From NCBI RefSeq assembly GCF_000013625.1, contig NC_009659.1, positions 2,728,001 to 2,792,000 on the forward strand: a stretch of 64,000 nt of DNA, in the 5' to 3' direction. Shown piece after piece: positions 35,039-44,318 of the stretch. The number at the start of each line of letters is the position of its first letter. The stretch's first letter is position 1. A model generated the notes under the pieces. The model ran no database searches and was not told where the DNA came from. It saw nothing but the letters and a program-made list of their open reading frames with translations. The DNA comes from Janthinobacterium sp. Marseille (lineage in GTDB: Bacteria; Pseudomonadota; Gammaproteobacteria; Burkholderiales; Burkholderiaceae_D). The position numbers and the translations under genes are program-made.

Positions 35039-35994
35039 GGCGCTGAGCCGCCAATATCGTTACGCAGCAATATGGTTTGCGTAAACACTTTCCTGATACG
35101 CTTTTGCACGGCAGGTGACAGGTTCGCTTCATCGATACGCGTACCCTTATCATCAATACGGTCGTAAGCACTGCCGAATAAATAATGTACCTCGCGTGGC
35201 ACATCACCCCGGGCCGCCTGTTCGCTGCGCATCAACAGCGATACCCTGATGGAACGTATCCTTTTCCAATATGTCCTGCGATTTTTATCGGCTGCACGGG
35301 CTAGCGCATTTTCACCTGTCAGCGGCATGGCATCATCGAGGGCATCGATATCACTGGCATTGACAAAGCGATCTGCGAGCCCGTCGCCATCAACATCTAC
35401 ACCATACAAAACCTGAAACGATTCAACACCACGGGCAATCGCATCGGCACTCCATCCCTTCTGCGAGCGATATTTGCAGCGCAATTCGGGTTCGCCACCA
35501 CTGTCCCGCGCCACATAGAAAATACTCCAGCCACGCGCCTCATCCGCATGTTGCTGCGAAGCGGCCGCAGGTACGATCAAGCCGGCGCAATTGACGATCA
35601 CTTCACCATCACCAAAGAAACGCAGGGCCATCACATCGCTGCCATTCACGGTAGCCGAAGGTGCCGCCTCCGCCAATGCCGGACCAGTCCGTTTCAGGCT
35701 GCGCGCATCCATGCCCATGATGTCGGGGCTGAAGTCCGCCGTGCGACGGATCGGAGTGCCGTCGCCATCCCGGTTTTCATAGCCGGCCTGGCGAATGGCG
35801 CGCGACAACATTTCAATTGCATAAGGCCCGGTCTCCTGCACTTGTGCGTTTTGATCCTGCGCCAGATAAGCGGCTTTCCCAGATAAGAGCAAACCGGTAG
35901 CACTCAGGATGACAAACAAACCCAGGCTCAACGCGATCATGAGTTCAATCATCGTCAAACCTGTTTCGTATTCCCGGCAGGTGGCGGATTTCAT
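35035..35994 (-). CDS. pilW: PilW-type minor pilin
   Basis: A 319-residue protein with leader GLTMIELMIALSLGLFVILSATGLLLSGKAAYLAQDQ, the standard PilW start, and a long beta-rich head that includes DGLADRFVNASDIDALDD. I choose the ATG at 35994, inside the ATGA overlap with the pilV stop. It is the largest minor pilin here and should sit near the pilus tip. Confidence 0.85.
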   Translation of the reverse strand: MKSATCREYETGLTMIELMIALSLGLFVILSATGLLLSGKAAYLAQDQNAQVQETGPYAIEMLSRAIRQAGYENRDGDGTPIRRTADFSPDIMGMDARSLKRTGPALAEAAPSATVNGSDVMALRFFGDGEVIVNCAGLIVPAAASQQHADEARGWSIFYVARDSGGEPELRCKYRSQKGWSADAIARGVESFQVLYGVDVDGDGLADRFVNASDIDALDDAMPLTGENALARAADKNRRTYWKRIRSIRVSLLMRSEQAARGDVPREVHYLFGSAYDRIDDKGTRIDEANLSPAVQKRIRKVFTQTILLRNDIGGSAP

Positions 35995-36485
35995 GTCGAT
36001 CCCAATGCCAGCATCAGCACGACTACAGGAGCAGGGGCCACGGCATCTGCTTCTTTCCCTGCCCACGCTATCTTGATTGCGATGGCCGCATGCGGAGCAT
36101 GCATGCAATCCCAGCGGTATTGCCGCCGTGCGCTATCCCATGGCTGTGCATCCCGGCAAATGCGAAGACGCGCATCAGGCAAATCCCGCGCGATGCGTTC
36201 CAGAAAATATTGGATATCGAAACCGGCCGGTTCAGTTGCATGGGAGGCAGACGCTGGATAATCAATGCCAATGTAAGGATTGCTTTGCGTCGCTGCGCTA
36301 TGCGCCGACATCGCATCGGCCATTTCAACAGCCAGGTGCAAAGCCTTGGTCTGCAAAGCGGAGTGCTGTGACGTGCGCAATGCAGTCAATTGCATACCGA
36401 CGGCACCGACTACGCCAACTGCCAGTACGAATATGGAAACCAGGACTTCCATCAATGAAAATCCGTTTTCTGCAGAAGTCGTCAT
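35991..36485 (-). CDS. pilV: PilV-type minor pilin, first gene of the operon
   Basis: A 164-residue prepilin with leader NGFSLMEVLVSIFVLAVGVVGAVGMQLTALRTSQHSALQTKALHLAVEMADAM, typical of PilV. GGAGGGAAGG precedes the ATG at 36485. It leads pilV-pilW-pilX-pilE-fimT, in which neighbours overlap or lie within four bases. A palindromic site about 66 bp upstream is shared with a distant gene. Confidence 0.87.
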   Translation of the reverse strand: MTTSAENGFSLMEVLVSIFVLAVGVVGAVGMQLTALRTSQHSALQTKALHLAVEMADAMSAHSAATQSNPYIGIDYPASASHATEPAGFDIQYFLERIARDLPDARLRICRDAQPWDSARRQYRWDCMHAPHAAIAIKIAWAGKEADAVAPAPVVVLMLALGST

Positions 36486-36550
36486 GCCTTCCCTCCGTCG
36501 AAACGTTCGAATGCGAGCGGATATTCTGTGAAGGGGATGGGTTTCTTCGT

Positions 36551-36568
36551 ATCCCATCAATATGGGAA
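36551..36568 (-). promoter_or_regulatory. Palindromic site upstream of pilV, shared with 63843
   Basis: On the minus strand TTCCCATATTGATGGGAT, with arms TCCCAT and ATGGGA around ATTG. All 18 bases recur at 63843-63860 at a similar distance from the start codon of a secreted protein. It may be an operator for a pilus-related regulator. Confidence 0.55.
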
Positions 36569-36642
36569 TTACAGCGTTCAGGCGACCGGATTCATCCCGA
36601 AAGCAGGGGAATCGTTTTTAATCTGGAATGTTTTAAAAGGAA

Positions 36643-37524
36643 TCAGCCTATCGCCAGCGCGATCACGCCGATTGCTATAAAGATGGCGCCTATCAGCCTT
36701 TGGATGCGATCACCTTCTTTCAACAGGTGACCGCCGATAATGGCAGCAAAGAGCATGGATACTTCACGCGCCGGCGCCACATGCGACAAGGGAGCCAGCT
36801 TCACCGCGTACAGCACGAGTACATAGGATACGGGACTGATGGCACCGACGATCAATGCATACTTCCACTGCTTCTTCCACAAGCTGGCTGCCGTCGCCCG
36901 ATCCTGAAAATAAGTCGGAGCCAGTATGACGATACGAATAAAATTCCCCATGTAATCGATCAGGATCGGCGACATCAGCATGAACTTGACCGCATAGCCA
37001 TCCACCACGGTATAACTGGCAATGAAGGCCCCCGTCAGCAAGCCGTAGAAGATGCCGACATGCACCCGTTTACGTTGTACCGGATCCCTGGCAGCAAGGA
37101 AAAGTTTGGGACCACCGGCAATCAGGAATACCCCCAGCACAACCCCAGCTATACCCGCGATGCCGAGTGTCGATATATGCTCGCCCAGCAACATCAGTGC
37201 CGCCATCGATGACAGCAAAGGACCTGAACCGCGTGCCAGTGGGTAAACAACCGTCAAGTCTGCCTTGCGATACCCACGTAGCAACACCACGTAATAAATG
37301 ACATGCAGGATACCGCTGACAAGGATCACTATCCATTCGTCCCAGCCCCAACCCGGCACTACATTCCATGCCAGGCTTACGCCAAGCGGGGTCCAGACCA
37401 GGGCAAGGAAGAGACTGGTGAATAAGGCAAAGCGCGCATCACCACCGGCACGCTTGGCGACAATATTCCAGCCGGCATGGATAAAACCGGCAGTGATGAG
37501 TAGAGCGAGGGCGGAAAAAGACAT
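36643..37524 (-). CDS. EamA-type DMT transporter
   Basis: A 293-residue inner-membrane protein with about ten hydrophobic segments in two related halves, as in the drug/metabolite transporter superfamily (SGPLLSSMAALMLLGEHIS in the first EamA half; VAPAREVSMLFAAIIGGHLLKEGD in the second). Substrate unknown. It lies 33 bp downstream, in the reading direction, of the DUF1801 gene and about 160 bp upstream of pilV. Confidence 0.8.
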   Translation of the reverse strand: MSFSALALLITAGFIHAGWNIVAKRAGGDARFALFTSLFLALVWTPLGVSLAWNVVPGWGWDEWIVILVSGILHVIYYVVLLRGYRKADLTVVYPLARGSGPLLSSMAALMLLGEHISTLGIAGIAGVVLGVFLIAGGPKLFLAARDPVQRKRVHVGIFYGLLTGAFIASYTVVDGYAVKFMLMSPILIDYMGNFIRIVILAPTYFQDRATAASLWKKQWKYALIVGAISPVSYVLVLYAVKLAPLSHVAPAREVSMLFAAIIGGHLLKEGDRIQRLIGAIFIAIGVIALAIG

Positions 37525-37556
37525 GGGAAATTTGCTGCAATGACTAAGCCTGGCGA

Positions 37557-37913
37557 TCAGGCATTCACATTTTCAAAAGCCTGTTTGATGTAAGCCGCGA
37601 GATGCTTGCTCTTGATCTCAGCCAGGCTGTGTATCTTGATATGACGGCGCAGCTTGCCCTTGCCTTCAAGGACCTGCCACTCATCATTCAAATCGCAACC
37701 GCGGCCGAATTCAATGGAGATGTGTTCGGCGTAGGCAAATACGCCGCAAAAGTCTTTCGGCGCGGCAAACATGAAGCCGCCGTACATCACACGTTCGGAA
37801 GCCTGTTTCACTTCTGTATAGATGACGCGCCGTGCTGCCGCTACCAGTTCATGACGCTCGGGATTGACCAGGCGAATATCATTGAGCAGCTGTTCGACCC
37901 TTGCGTCCGTCAT
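37557..37913 (-). CDS. DUF1801 domain protein
   Basis: A 118-residue cytoplasmic protein. The segment [39 protein letters not shown] fits the DUF1801/YdhG-like fold. Role unknown. It overlaps the end of nrdR by four bases and is therefore probably translated with it. Confidence 0.75.
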   Translation of the reverse strand: MTDARVEQLLNDIRLVNPERHELVAAARRVIYTEVKQASERVMYGGFMFAAPKDFCGVFAYAEHISIEFGRGCDLNDEWQVLEGKGKLRRHIKIHSLAEIKSKHLAAYIKQAFENVNA

Positions 37914-38377
37914 TTTGCCGGTTTGCGCTCGCGCCCTACTTCGGCAATCGCATCCTGGAATTCGGCGACGTCTTCAAAGCTCTTGTAAACCGAAGCGAAG
38001 CGGATATAGGCAATCTTGTCGAGGCGCTGCAATTCGCGCATGACCAGTTCACCGATCTGGCCGGAGATCACTTCGCGCTCGCCGCTGGACAGCAGCTTTT
38101 GTTCTATGCGATGGATAGCGGCATCGACCGCTTCTGCGGAAACCGGACGCTTGCGCAAGGCCAGTTGCAAGCTGCCCTGTAATTTCTTTGGATCAAAATC
38201 GGTACGGCTGCCATTCTTCTTTACCACCACCGGCATCGTCAGTTCGATGCGTTCGTAGGTCGTGAAGCGCTTGTCGCAGCTGGTGCAACGGCGGCGCCGG
38301 CGAATGCTATCGCCTTCCTCGGAGACACGTGTGTCGAGGACCTGGGTATCGTCGTGCTGGCAAAAAGGACATTTCAT
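37910..38377 (-). CDS. nrdR: Transcriptional repressor of ribonucleotide reductase genes
   Basis: A 155-residue NrdR: zinc ribbon ([15 protein letters not shown], then CTSCDKRF) at residues 3-35 and an ATP-cone (about residues 49-139, [12 protein letters not shown] to the end). It senses ATP/dATP and represses nrd promoters. The glyA-nrdR order is usual in Betaproteobacteria. Two hairpins separate it from glyA. Confidence 0.95.
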   Translation of the reverse strand: MKCPFCQHDDTQVLDTRVSEEGDSIRRRRRCTSCDKRFTTYERIELTMPVVVKKNGSRTDFDPKKLQGSLQLALRKRPVSAEAVDAAIHRIEQKLLSSGEREVISGQIGELVMRELQRLDKIAYIRFASVYKSFEDVAEFQDAIAEVGRERKPAK

Positions 38378-38471
38378 CGCGGTGCCTGGCCTTCAAGGTC
38401 ATTACGTCAGCAAAAATTGTTCGTCGGCAAATTATGCCGGACAAATAGCTATACTACTTAAGCCAACATCC

Positions 38472-38516
38472 CAAAATGGCCTTGTCCGGAACAATTATCC
38501 CGACAAGGCCATTTTG
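38472..38516. terminator. Strong hairpin between glyA and nrdR
   Basis: CAAAATGGCCTTGTC pairs with GACAAGGCCATTTTG: a 15-pair stem, loop about 15 bases, with T and A runs at the base on each side. It lies past the end of glyA and should act as its terminator. Confidence 0.7.
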
Positions 38517-38517
38517 T

Positions 38518-38545
38518 AGCGCCCTTCATGCTGCCGAAGGGCGCT
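38518..38545. terminator. Second hairpin between glyA and nrdR
   Basis: AGCGCCCTTC and GAAGGGCGCT form a ten-pair stem with an eight-base loop, immediately next to the first hairpin. There is no T run, so it may help rather than terminate alone. Confidence 0.5.
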
Positions 38546-38576
38546 GTACCACTACACAAACTTTAAATCAAAATAC

Positions 38577-39821
38577 TCAGCCGTAGACCGGGAATGCATC
38601 CGTCAGCTTTTTCACTTCAGCCTTGACGCGTTCGATGGTCGCGGCATCGTTAGGATTTTCCAATACATCGGCGATCAGGTTGCCGACTTTGGTCGCTTCC
38701 GCTTCCTTGAAACCACGGGTCGTCATGGCCGGGCTGCCGAGACGGATGCCCGAGGTGACGAATGGTTTTTCCGGATCGTTAGGGATCGCATTCTTGTTGC
38801 AGGTAATGTGCGCGGAACCGAGCAGGTTTTCTGCGTCTTTACCGGTAATCTTCTTCGCGCGCAAATCAACCAGCATCACATGCGATTCGGTACGGTTGGA
38901 AACGATACGCAAACCACGTGCAATCAATGCCTTCGCCAATGCGTCGGCGTTTTTCACGACTTGTTGCTGGTAGGTTTTGAACTCAGGTGCCAGTGCTTCC
39001 TTGAACGCAACCGCTTTACCGGCAATCACGTGCATCAAAGGACCGCCTTGCAAGCCCGGGAAGATCGCCGAGTTGATGATTTTTTCGTGTTCGGCCTTCA
39101 TCAGGATGAAGCCGCCGCGTGGGCCACGCAACGATTTATGCGTAGTCGAAGTAACGAAGTCTGCGAATGGCACCGGATTCGGGTATTCGCCTGCTGCGAT
39201 CAAACCGGCGTAGTGCGCCATGTCGACCATGAAGTAAGCGCCGATTTCCTTGGCGATTTTGGCGAAGCGTTCGAAGTCGATGCGCAATGCGTAAGCGGAT
39301 GCACCTGCGATGATCAGCTTCGGCTTGTGTTCACGTGCCAGGCGTTCCATCGCGTCGTAATCGATTTCTTCCTTGTCGTTCAAGCCGTAGGAAACGACGT
39401 TGAACCATTTGCCCGACATATTCAATGCCATGCCGTGCGTCAGGTGACCGCCTTCGGCCAGCGACATACCCATGATGGTGTCGCCTGGTTTCAGGACTGC
39501 CAGAAACACGCCCTGGTTGGCTTGCGAACCGGAGTTAGGTTGTACGTTGGCCGCATCGGCGCCGTACAGCTGCTTGAGGCGGTCGATCGCCAGTTGCTCG
39601 ACGATATCTACATATTCGCAACCACCGTAGTAACGCTTGCCCGGATAACCTTCGGCGTATTTATTGGTCAGTTGCGTGCCTTGCGCTTCCATTACCGCCG
39701 GCGACGTGTAGTTCTCGGATGCGATCAGCTCGATGTGCTCTTGCTGACGGGTATTTTCCTTCTGGATGGCCGACCACAGTTCTGCGTCTGTTTTTGCGAG
39801 GGTCTGGTCTTTTGAAAACAT
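38577..39821 (-). CDS. glyA: Serine hydroxymethyltransferase
   Basis: A 414-residue PLP enzyme that interconverts serine and glycine and feeds one-carbon units to folate. Recognisable parts are [34 protein letters not shown] (residues about 35-68), [14 protein letters not shown] with the PLP lysine (about 225), and a normal C-terminus. The ATG is the usual one for the family. It stands at the head of a leftward unit with nrdR. Confidence 0.97.
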   Translation of the reverse strand: MFSKDQTLAKTDAELWSAIQKENTRQQEHIELIASENYTSPAVMEAQGTQLTNKYAEGYPGKRYYGGCEYVDIVEQLAIDRLKQLYGADAANVQPNSGSQANQGVFLAVLKPGDTIMGMSLAEGGHLTHGMALNMSGKWFNVVSYGLNDKEEIDYDAMERLAREHKPKLIIAGASAYALRIDFERFAKIAKEIGAYFMVDMAHYAGLIAAGEYPNPVPFADFVTSTTHKSLRGPRGGFILMKAEHEKIINSAIFPGLQGGPLMHVIAGKAVAFKEALAPEFKTYQQQVVKNADALAKALIARGLRIVSNRTESHVMLVDLRAKKITGKDAENLLGSAHITCNKNAIPNDPEKPFVTSGIRLGSPAMTTRGFKEAEATKVGNLIADVLENPNDAATIERVKAEVKKLTDAFPVYG

Positions 39822-40300
39822 GAATCACTCCAATCGTTCAAAAAATGGGCAGGAAGCTAATATCGAACACAAACCGCGACAAAGTCACGACTTGCCAATA
39901 CAACACTACCTGGGATCGAATGAGGAGGCCGGAAACGGAATTGACAGGCAGCCTCAGTCGTACTCTCCATTCGGGCTACCCAGGCGCACGGCAATGAAAT
40001 CTCACGCTTCACGGTGGGTAAGCCCACCTTACGACGTAATTTACCTATAAACAGCAGGAAAACCAGTCGGATTCGCCAGTCACGTGAGACGAAATGGTGC
40101 AAGGATTCTACGACAAGCGCCTGTTTTCGGCAAGCAGCACACTTGTTCACAGACGATAAACAAATGACAATATCCGGACCCTGCCCGCCACCCATGGCGG
40201 CACTGATACAATTCTGCATCCGCAGCGTCTGGCGGGAAGGAATGCCCCCTCTTCCGCAGCCACGCCACCCACCCGCATCAAGAATGGATTGCCGCACAAT
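39822..40300. other. 479-bp gap with a small inverted repeat
   Basis: No gene that I can support. It contains GGTGGG-TAAG-CCCACC at 40013-40028, flanked by CACGG and TTACGAC, of a style seen as dispersed intergenic repeats in many bacteria. It also holds the promoters of glyA (left) and xth (right), which I cannot place exactly. Confidence 0.4.
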
Positions 40301-41065
40301 ATGAAAATCGCCACCTGGAACGTCAACTCACTCAAAGTCCGCCTGCCGCAAGTCTTGCAATGGCTGACCGACAATCCGGTCGATGTGCTGTGCCTGCAGG
40401 AAACCAAAACCGTAAATGAAAAATTCCCACTGGCGGAAATTGAAGCCGCCGGTTACCACGTCGTGTACACCGGACAAAAAACCTATAACGGCGTCGCTAT
40501 CCTGTCGCGCCACCCAATCGATGATGTGGTGAAAAACAATCCACTGTTTGACGATGAGCATCAACGCATCATCATCGGCACGATCCAGGGCGTGCGCATC
40601 ATCTGCGCTTACATCCCGAATGGGCAGTCATTGGAATCGGATAAATACCAATACAAATTGCGTTGGCTGGCCGGTTTGCATGAATTGCTCGCGCATGAAT
40701 TGAAGCAACATGAAAACGTCGCGCTGCTCGGCGACTACAACATCGCCCCGGAAGACCGCGATGTGCATGATCCGGTCGCATGGCAAGGCCAGGTGCTGGT
40801 ATCGGAACCGGAGCGTGCCGCTTTCGTACGCATGCAGGAAATGGGCTTCACCGATGCTTTCCGCATGTTCGAGCAAGCGGAAAAACTTTATAGCTGGTGG
40901 GATTACCGTCAGATGGGCTTCCGTCTCAATCGCGGCTTGCGTATCGATCACATCCTGTTGTCGCCGTCCTTGGCCAAACGCTGCACCGCCTGCGTGATCG
41001 ACAAGGTACCGCGCAAATGGGAGCAACCATCCGACCACACCCCGGTGATTGCAACGCTGGACTAA
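40301..41065 (+). CDS. xth: Exodeoxyribonuclease III
   Basis: A 254-residue exonuclease/AP endonuclease. MKIATWNVNSLKVRLPQVLQWL and LQETK (metal Glu) at the start, GDYNIAPEDRDVHDP (Asp/Asn) near residue 148, and SDHTPVIA (His) at the end complete the active site. It repairs abasic sites. I start it at the second Met, where the family begins; the ribosome site is weak. Confidence 0.95.
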   Translation: MKIATWNVNSLKVRLPQVLQWLTDNPVDVLCLQETKTVNEKFPLAEIEAAGYHVVYTGQKTYNGVAILSRHPIDDVVKNNPLFDDEHQRIIIGTIQGVRIICAYIPNGQSLESDKYQYKLRWLAGLHELLAHELKQHENVALLGDYNIAPEDRDVHDPVAWQGQVLVSEPERAAFVRMQEMGFTDAFRMFEQAEKLYSWWDYRQMGFRLNRGLRIDHILLSPSLAKRCTACVIDKVPRKWEQPSDHTPVIATLD

Positions 41066-41079
41066 GGATCACTACCGCT

Positions 41080-41601
41080 TCAGGCAGATGGAGTTAAAGT
41101 CTCGTCTGCCTGGAGTATGAGTTGCCAGTAACCGACATCCAGCCACTGATCAAACTTTTTGCCTATCTGCGGCAAGTGCGCCACTTTTACAAAGCCCAGT
41201 TTTTCATGCAGCGCCACGCTGCCCGGATTGGGTAAGACAATGCCACCCAATACCGCATGCACCGACTGCTTGGCCAGTTCGGCAATCAGTGCTTTGTATA
41301 AGAGCGTGCCCAGGCCTTTGCCGCCGCTATCCTGTCCCAGGTAGACCGAACCTTCGACCGAGTGTTGATAGGCCTTCCTCACCTTCCATTTGCTGGCGTA
41401 GGCATAACCGAGGATACGTCCATCCGCTTCATATACCAGCCAAGGAAATTGCTGCAGCGTTTCTTCTATACGCAAGGCCATTTCATCCGCACTGACCGCT
41501 TCCATCTCAAAACTGATGACGGTATTAAGCACGTAATGGTTATAGATATGACAGATGGCGGCGGCATCGTTGACGGTCGCCAGGCGTATCGCATCAGACA
41601 T
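41080..41601 (-). CDS. GNAT N-acetyltransferase (phosphinothricin acetyltransferase-like)
   Basis: A 173-residue GNAT protein: RLATVNDAAAICHIYNHYV at the start, GYAYASKWKVRKAY, the acetyl-CoA loop GQDSGGKGLGTLL (Q/R-x-x-G-x-G/A type) and GIVLPNPGSVALHEKLGF. It fits the Pat/Bar/YncA subfamily, which acylates amino-acid-like amines. The ATG at 41601 is where the family starts; a longer frame to 41754 has no good ribosome site and overlaps a terminator. Confidence 0.88.
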   Translation of the reverse strand: MSDAIRLATVNDAAAICHIYNHYVLNTVISFEMEAVSADEMALRIEETLQQFPWLVYEADGRILGYAYASKWKVRKAYQHSVEGSVYLGQDSGGKGLGTLLYKALIAELAKQSVHAVLGGIVLPNPGSVALHEKLGFVKVAHLPQIGKKFDQWLDVGYWQLILQADETLTPSA

Positions 41602-41686
41602 GGTGGGCTTCAGGAAAGTAAGGTATTCCCAGTATAAGCAAAGTAGCAGCGGGCAGCTTGGCCGCATGCAGGCAAACGCCATAAAA

Positions 41687-41713
41687 AAAGCCCCGCCATC
41701 AAGGCGGGGCTTT
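41687..41713 (-). terminator. Strong terminator between GNAT gene and Bug-type gene
   Basis: AAAGCCCCGCC and GGCGGGGCTTT form an 11-pair GC-rich stem with a five-base loop; on the minus strand a T run follows. It lies downstream of the Bug-type protein gene and should end that transcript. Confidence 0.8.
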
Positions 41714-41718
41714 ATATT

Positions 41719-41740
41719 GCTCACCCATGCAAGGGTGAGC
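41719..41740. terminator. Second hairpin of a three-hairpin array
   Basis: GCTCACCC and GGGTGAGC, eight pairs, loop about six bases. It lies five bases from the first hairpin, on the side towards the Bug-type gene. Confidence 0.5.
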
Positions 41741-41748
41741 AGGCAATC

Positions 41749-41776
41749 ATTCAATCCGGCTCACACCGGATTGAAT
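41749..41776. terminator. Third hairpin of a three-hairpin array
   Basis: ATTCAATCCGG and CCGGATTGAAT, 11 perfect pairs, loop of six bases, starting eight bases past the stop of the Bug-type gene. Together with the neighbours it may block read-through or stabilise the 3' end. Confidence 0.5.
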
Positions 41777-41783
41777 GCCATCA

Positions 41784-42770
41784 TCAGTCAACGGTTGCGC
41801 CGCTTTCTTTCACGACTTTCGCCCATTTCACCGATTCTTCTTTTACGAAGGCAGCGAAGTTTTCCGGGCTGTCGCCGACGTAGTCAGAGCCGGTATCTGC
41901 CAGGATTTTTTGGAATGCTGGCTCTTTCATGATTTTCTGGGTTTCAGCATTGATCTTGTTGACGATCGCTTTTGGTGTGCCGGCTGGTGCGAAGAAACCG
42001 TACCAGGCGTAGGAAACCACAGCAGGCAAACCTGCTTCAGCGAAGGTCGGTACGTCAGGCAATTGCGACGAACGTTGTGCGCCCGACACTGCGATTGCTT
42101 TTACCTTACCGCTCTTGATGTGCGGCATGATCGCGATCATGCTGTCGAACATCACAGGCACGTGACCACCGAGCAAATCCGAAATGGCAGGAGCCGAACC
42201 TTTGTAAGGAACGTGCGTCATTTCCAGCTTGGTGACGCTCTTGAACAATTCACCGGTCATGTGCTGTGGTGTGCCCGAACCAGCCGAAGCGTAGGAGAAC
42301 TGACCTTTTTGCGCCTTGATGTAAGCCATCAATTCTTTCAAATTGTTGGCAGGTACGGATGGGTTAGCCACCAGTACCAGCGGTACGCGCAACAGGTTGG
42401 TGATAGGTACCAGATCCTTGCTCGGATCGAAGGTCATTTTTTTGTACAGGCTAGGATTGATCACAATCGGAGCGCTGGAGGTAATCAACAGTGTGTTGCC
42501 GTCTGCTGGCGCACGTGCCACTGCTGCACTACCGATGTTGCCGCCGCCACCGCCGCGGTTATCGATCACGAATGGATGGCCGAGGTCTTCGGTCAGGCGT
42601 TTCGCAACAGGACGTGCAGCGATGTCAGATGGACCGCCTGGTGGCCAAGGCACCACGACCGTTACCGTCGAGTTTGGCCAGCTTTGGGCCAGGGCGTTAA
42701 CAGAAAAACTCGCTGCTGCGGCAAATGCGCACAGGAGTATTTTGCTGCCGCGGGATAGTTGTCTCATCAT
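41784..42770 (-). CDS. Bug/TctC-family tripartite transporter binding protein
   Basis: A 328-residue periplasmic protein with signal peptide (NALAQSWP, about residue 30) and the Bug signature (VPWPPGGPSDIAARPVAKRL, NRGGGGGNIGSAAVARAPADGNTLL, NPSLYKKMTFDPSKDL). Such proteins bind carboxylates or similar ligands. No TctA or TctB genes are adjacent, so it is an orphan of the kind common in Burkholderiales. It lies alone between the hairpin array and a 212-bp gap without genes. Confidence 0.92.
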   Translation of the reverse strand: MMRQLSRGSKILLCAFAAAASFSVNALAQSWPNSTVTVVVPWPPGGPSDIAARPVAKRLTEDLGHPFVIDNRGGGGGNIGSAAVARAPADGNTLLITSSAPIVINPSLYKKMTFDPSKDLVPITNLLRVPLVLVANPSVPANNLKELMAYIKAQKGQFSYASAGSGTPQHMTGELFKSVTKLEMTHVPYKGSAPAISDLLGGHVPVMFDSMIAIMPHIKSGKVKAIAVSGAQRSSQLPDVPTFAEAGLPAVVSYAWYGFFAPAGTPKAIVNKINAETQKIMKEPAFQKILADTGSDYVGDSPENFAAFVKEESVKWAKVVKESGATVD

Positions 42771-42982
42771 TCAATCCTTATAGAAAAGTAAATCACGCTT
42801 CAGGGATTGCGCACTTGCAAAAAACGACAAGCACACAGAACCGGAATCGCTAAGGGCAAAGGCGACGGATATTGCGCCCAGGGAAGGAAGGATACCTCAT
42901 TCGGAATCCTCATAACGATTTTTACGCAGCGAATATGCGACTAATATCCCGACCTTTATCGCTGCAAATACTTACCTGAAAC

Positions 42983-43336
42983 TTACAGTGAACTTGCAAC
43001 AGCATCATCCGCATAGTCAGAACCCAGTGGTCCGACGCGCAGGACGTAACCTGCTTCATTGACGATATTTTCTACAGTTGCCAGAAACAAATTCGCTGTG
43101 GCGCCGGGTGCATAGATGCAGAGTATCTCAATTGCAAAATCCTGCCCTTGCGCGGCCGGATACTGCACGTAGATTTCACCGCTTTCGATGAAGCGCAAAT
43201 AACTGTTCAGCTTGGCTTGCAACAGCTGTAAATGGGCATCGTCCCACACCAGATCGTCGAGTATCCCGAGCGTACAGGTACCGGCCGCCAGGTCCAGGCT
43301 GACCGTATCTATCAATTCGCTTTGCTCTACCGTCAT
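42983..43336 (-). CDS. Small acidic protein of unknown function
   Basis: A 117-residue protein starting MTVEQSELIDTVSLDLAAGTCTLGILDDLVW; it is acidic, has no signal peptide and is likely cytoplasmic. It resembles DUF6572-like small proteins by its opening pattern, from memory only. Its start lies 13 bp after the stop of the 83-residue gene, so the two probably share a transcript. Confidence 0.6.
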   Translation of the reverse strand: MTVEQSELIDTVSLDLAAGTCTLGILDDLVWDDAHLQLLQAKLNSYLRFIESGEIYVQYPAAQGQDFAIEILCIYAPGATANLFLATVENIVNEAGYVLRVGPLGSDYADDAVASSL

Positions 43337-43349
43337 CGCGTGCTGGCAA

Positions 43350-43601
43350 TCAGCGTTTGATCAATTGCTTTTCAAACGCGATATCGGACTTGGTCTGGCG
43401 CCGCGGCTTTTGCGGACCGTAGGCTTTGACGAAGGTGACGAATTCATCGAGCGGCAAACGTTCGCTGACGATCACCGGTTTATCGCCGGCATTGTCGACC
43501 AGATAAAACAATTCTTCGGAAGTGCGCACCATCGCATAGTGCTCGTTTCCGCTTCGTTCCTTCAGTCGCTCGACGGCGGCAGTGGCTCTGGTTGATCTCA
43601 T
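43350..43601 (-). CDS. Small hypothetical protein
   Basis: An 83-residue protein, basic at both ends (MRSTRATAAVERLKERSG, and KPRRQTKSDIAFEKQLIKR), with an inner hydrophobic part ELFYLVDNAGDKPVIVSERL. No named family recognised. It sits between the methyltransferase gene and the acidic small protein gene in the same direction. Confidence 0.55.
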   Translation of the reverse strand: MRSTRATAAVERLKERSGNEHYAMVRTSEELFYLVDNAGDKPVIVSERLPLDEFVTFVKAYGPQKPRRQTKSDIAFEKQLIKR

Positions 43602-43623
43602 ACTATCCTCGGCAATGGACGAC

Positions 43624-44280
43624 TTAGCGCAGGCGCGCGGTCAGCATCCAGTAATGTTCATAGTGGTGAACACGCATATCTTTCAACAAAGGTCCGAGAC
43701 GTTTGCGCAAGGTGCTATTGGTATAGTAATTCTTCAGGACTTCGTAACGCTCGCCATTCGGCGCCGCATGGATCTGGTAAGTATTGCCTTCCTGGTCAGT
43801 GCGGGCGATCACGGTCTTTTCAGTATCAACCTGCGAATTGTCGACCAATACCAGCAAGCCGTTCTCGCCAATGATCTTGCGGATACGCGCTATCACTTCG
43901 GCCTGGTCCTGGCGTCGTACATGCGACCACCAGAAGCCGGCGAAGCACGCGGTGAACTCGCCTTCGACCTTGGGATCCATCGCGTCAACAACTGCAAACT
44001 GCACCACATCTTCCGGCAACTCGCGGGTTTTAGCCTGTTCCAGCAAGCTCGGGTTGATGTCGGTCGCCAGTACCGAAGCCGCGTATTCAGCCAGCTCATC
44101 GGTCCAGTAACCATCGCCACAAGCGAGTTCCAGCACCTGCTGGTCCGTCATCAAGTCACGCAAGGTGTCCATGATTTCATCCAGCGCATCTGCGCCATCC
44201 GGGTTTTCAATATCTTCTTCATCGAAGTTATTGCGGACCGCGTAGTACTCTGCCATATCGGTGTTTACCGGTTTAATCAT
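43624..44280 (-). CDS. Class I SAM-dependent methyltransferase
   Basis: A 218-residue Rossmann methyltransferase. ELACGDGYWT (motif I, SAM) at about residue 52, ATDINPSLLEQAK (motif II, acidic) at about 72, and FAVVDAMD (motif III) at about 92. It resembles Methyltransf_11/12 proteins. Substrate unknown. The start is a plain ATG; the frame has no signal peptide. Confidence 0.85.
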   Translation of the reverse strand: MIKPVNTDMAEYYAVRNNFDEEDIENPDGADALDEIMDTLRDLMTDQQVLELACGDGYWTDELAEYAASVLATDINPSLLEQAKTRELPEDVVQFAVVDAMDPKVEGEFTACFAGFWWSHVRRQDQAEVIARIRKIIGENGLLVLVDNSQVDTEKTVIARTDQEGNTYQIHAAPNGERYEVLKNYYTNSTLRKRLGPLLKDMRVHHYEHYWMLTARLR

Positions 44281-44318
44281 GCTGCTTCTGCTTCCAGTTC
44301 AAAATAGTGAATACTCAT

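Noticed and set aside
38472..38545. CRISPR-like or REP-like array
   Set aside because: The two hairpins have different sequences and do not repeat; they fit terminators better.
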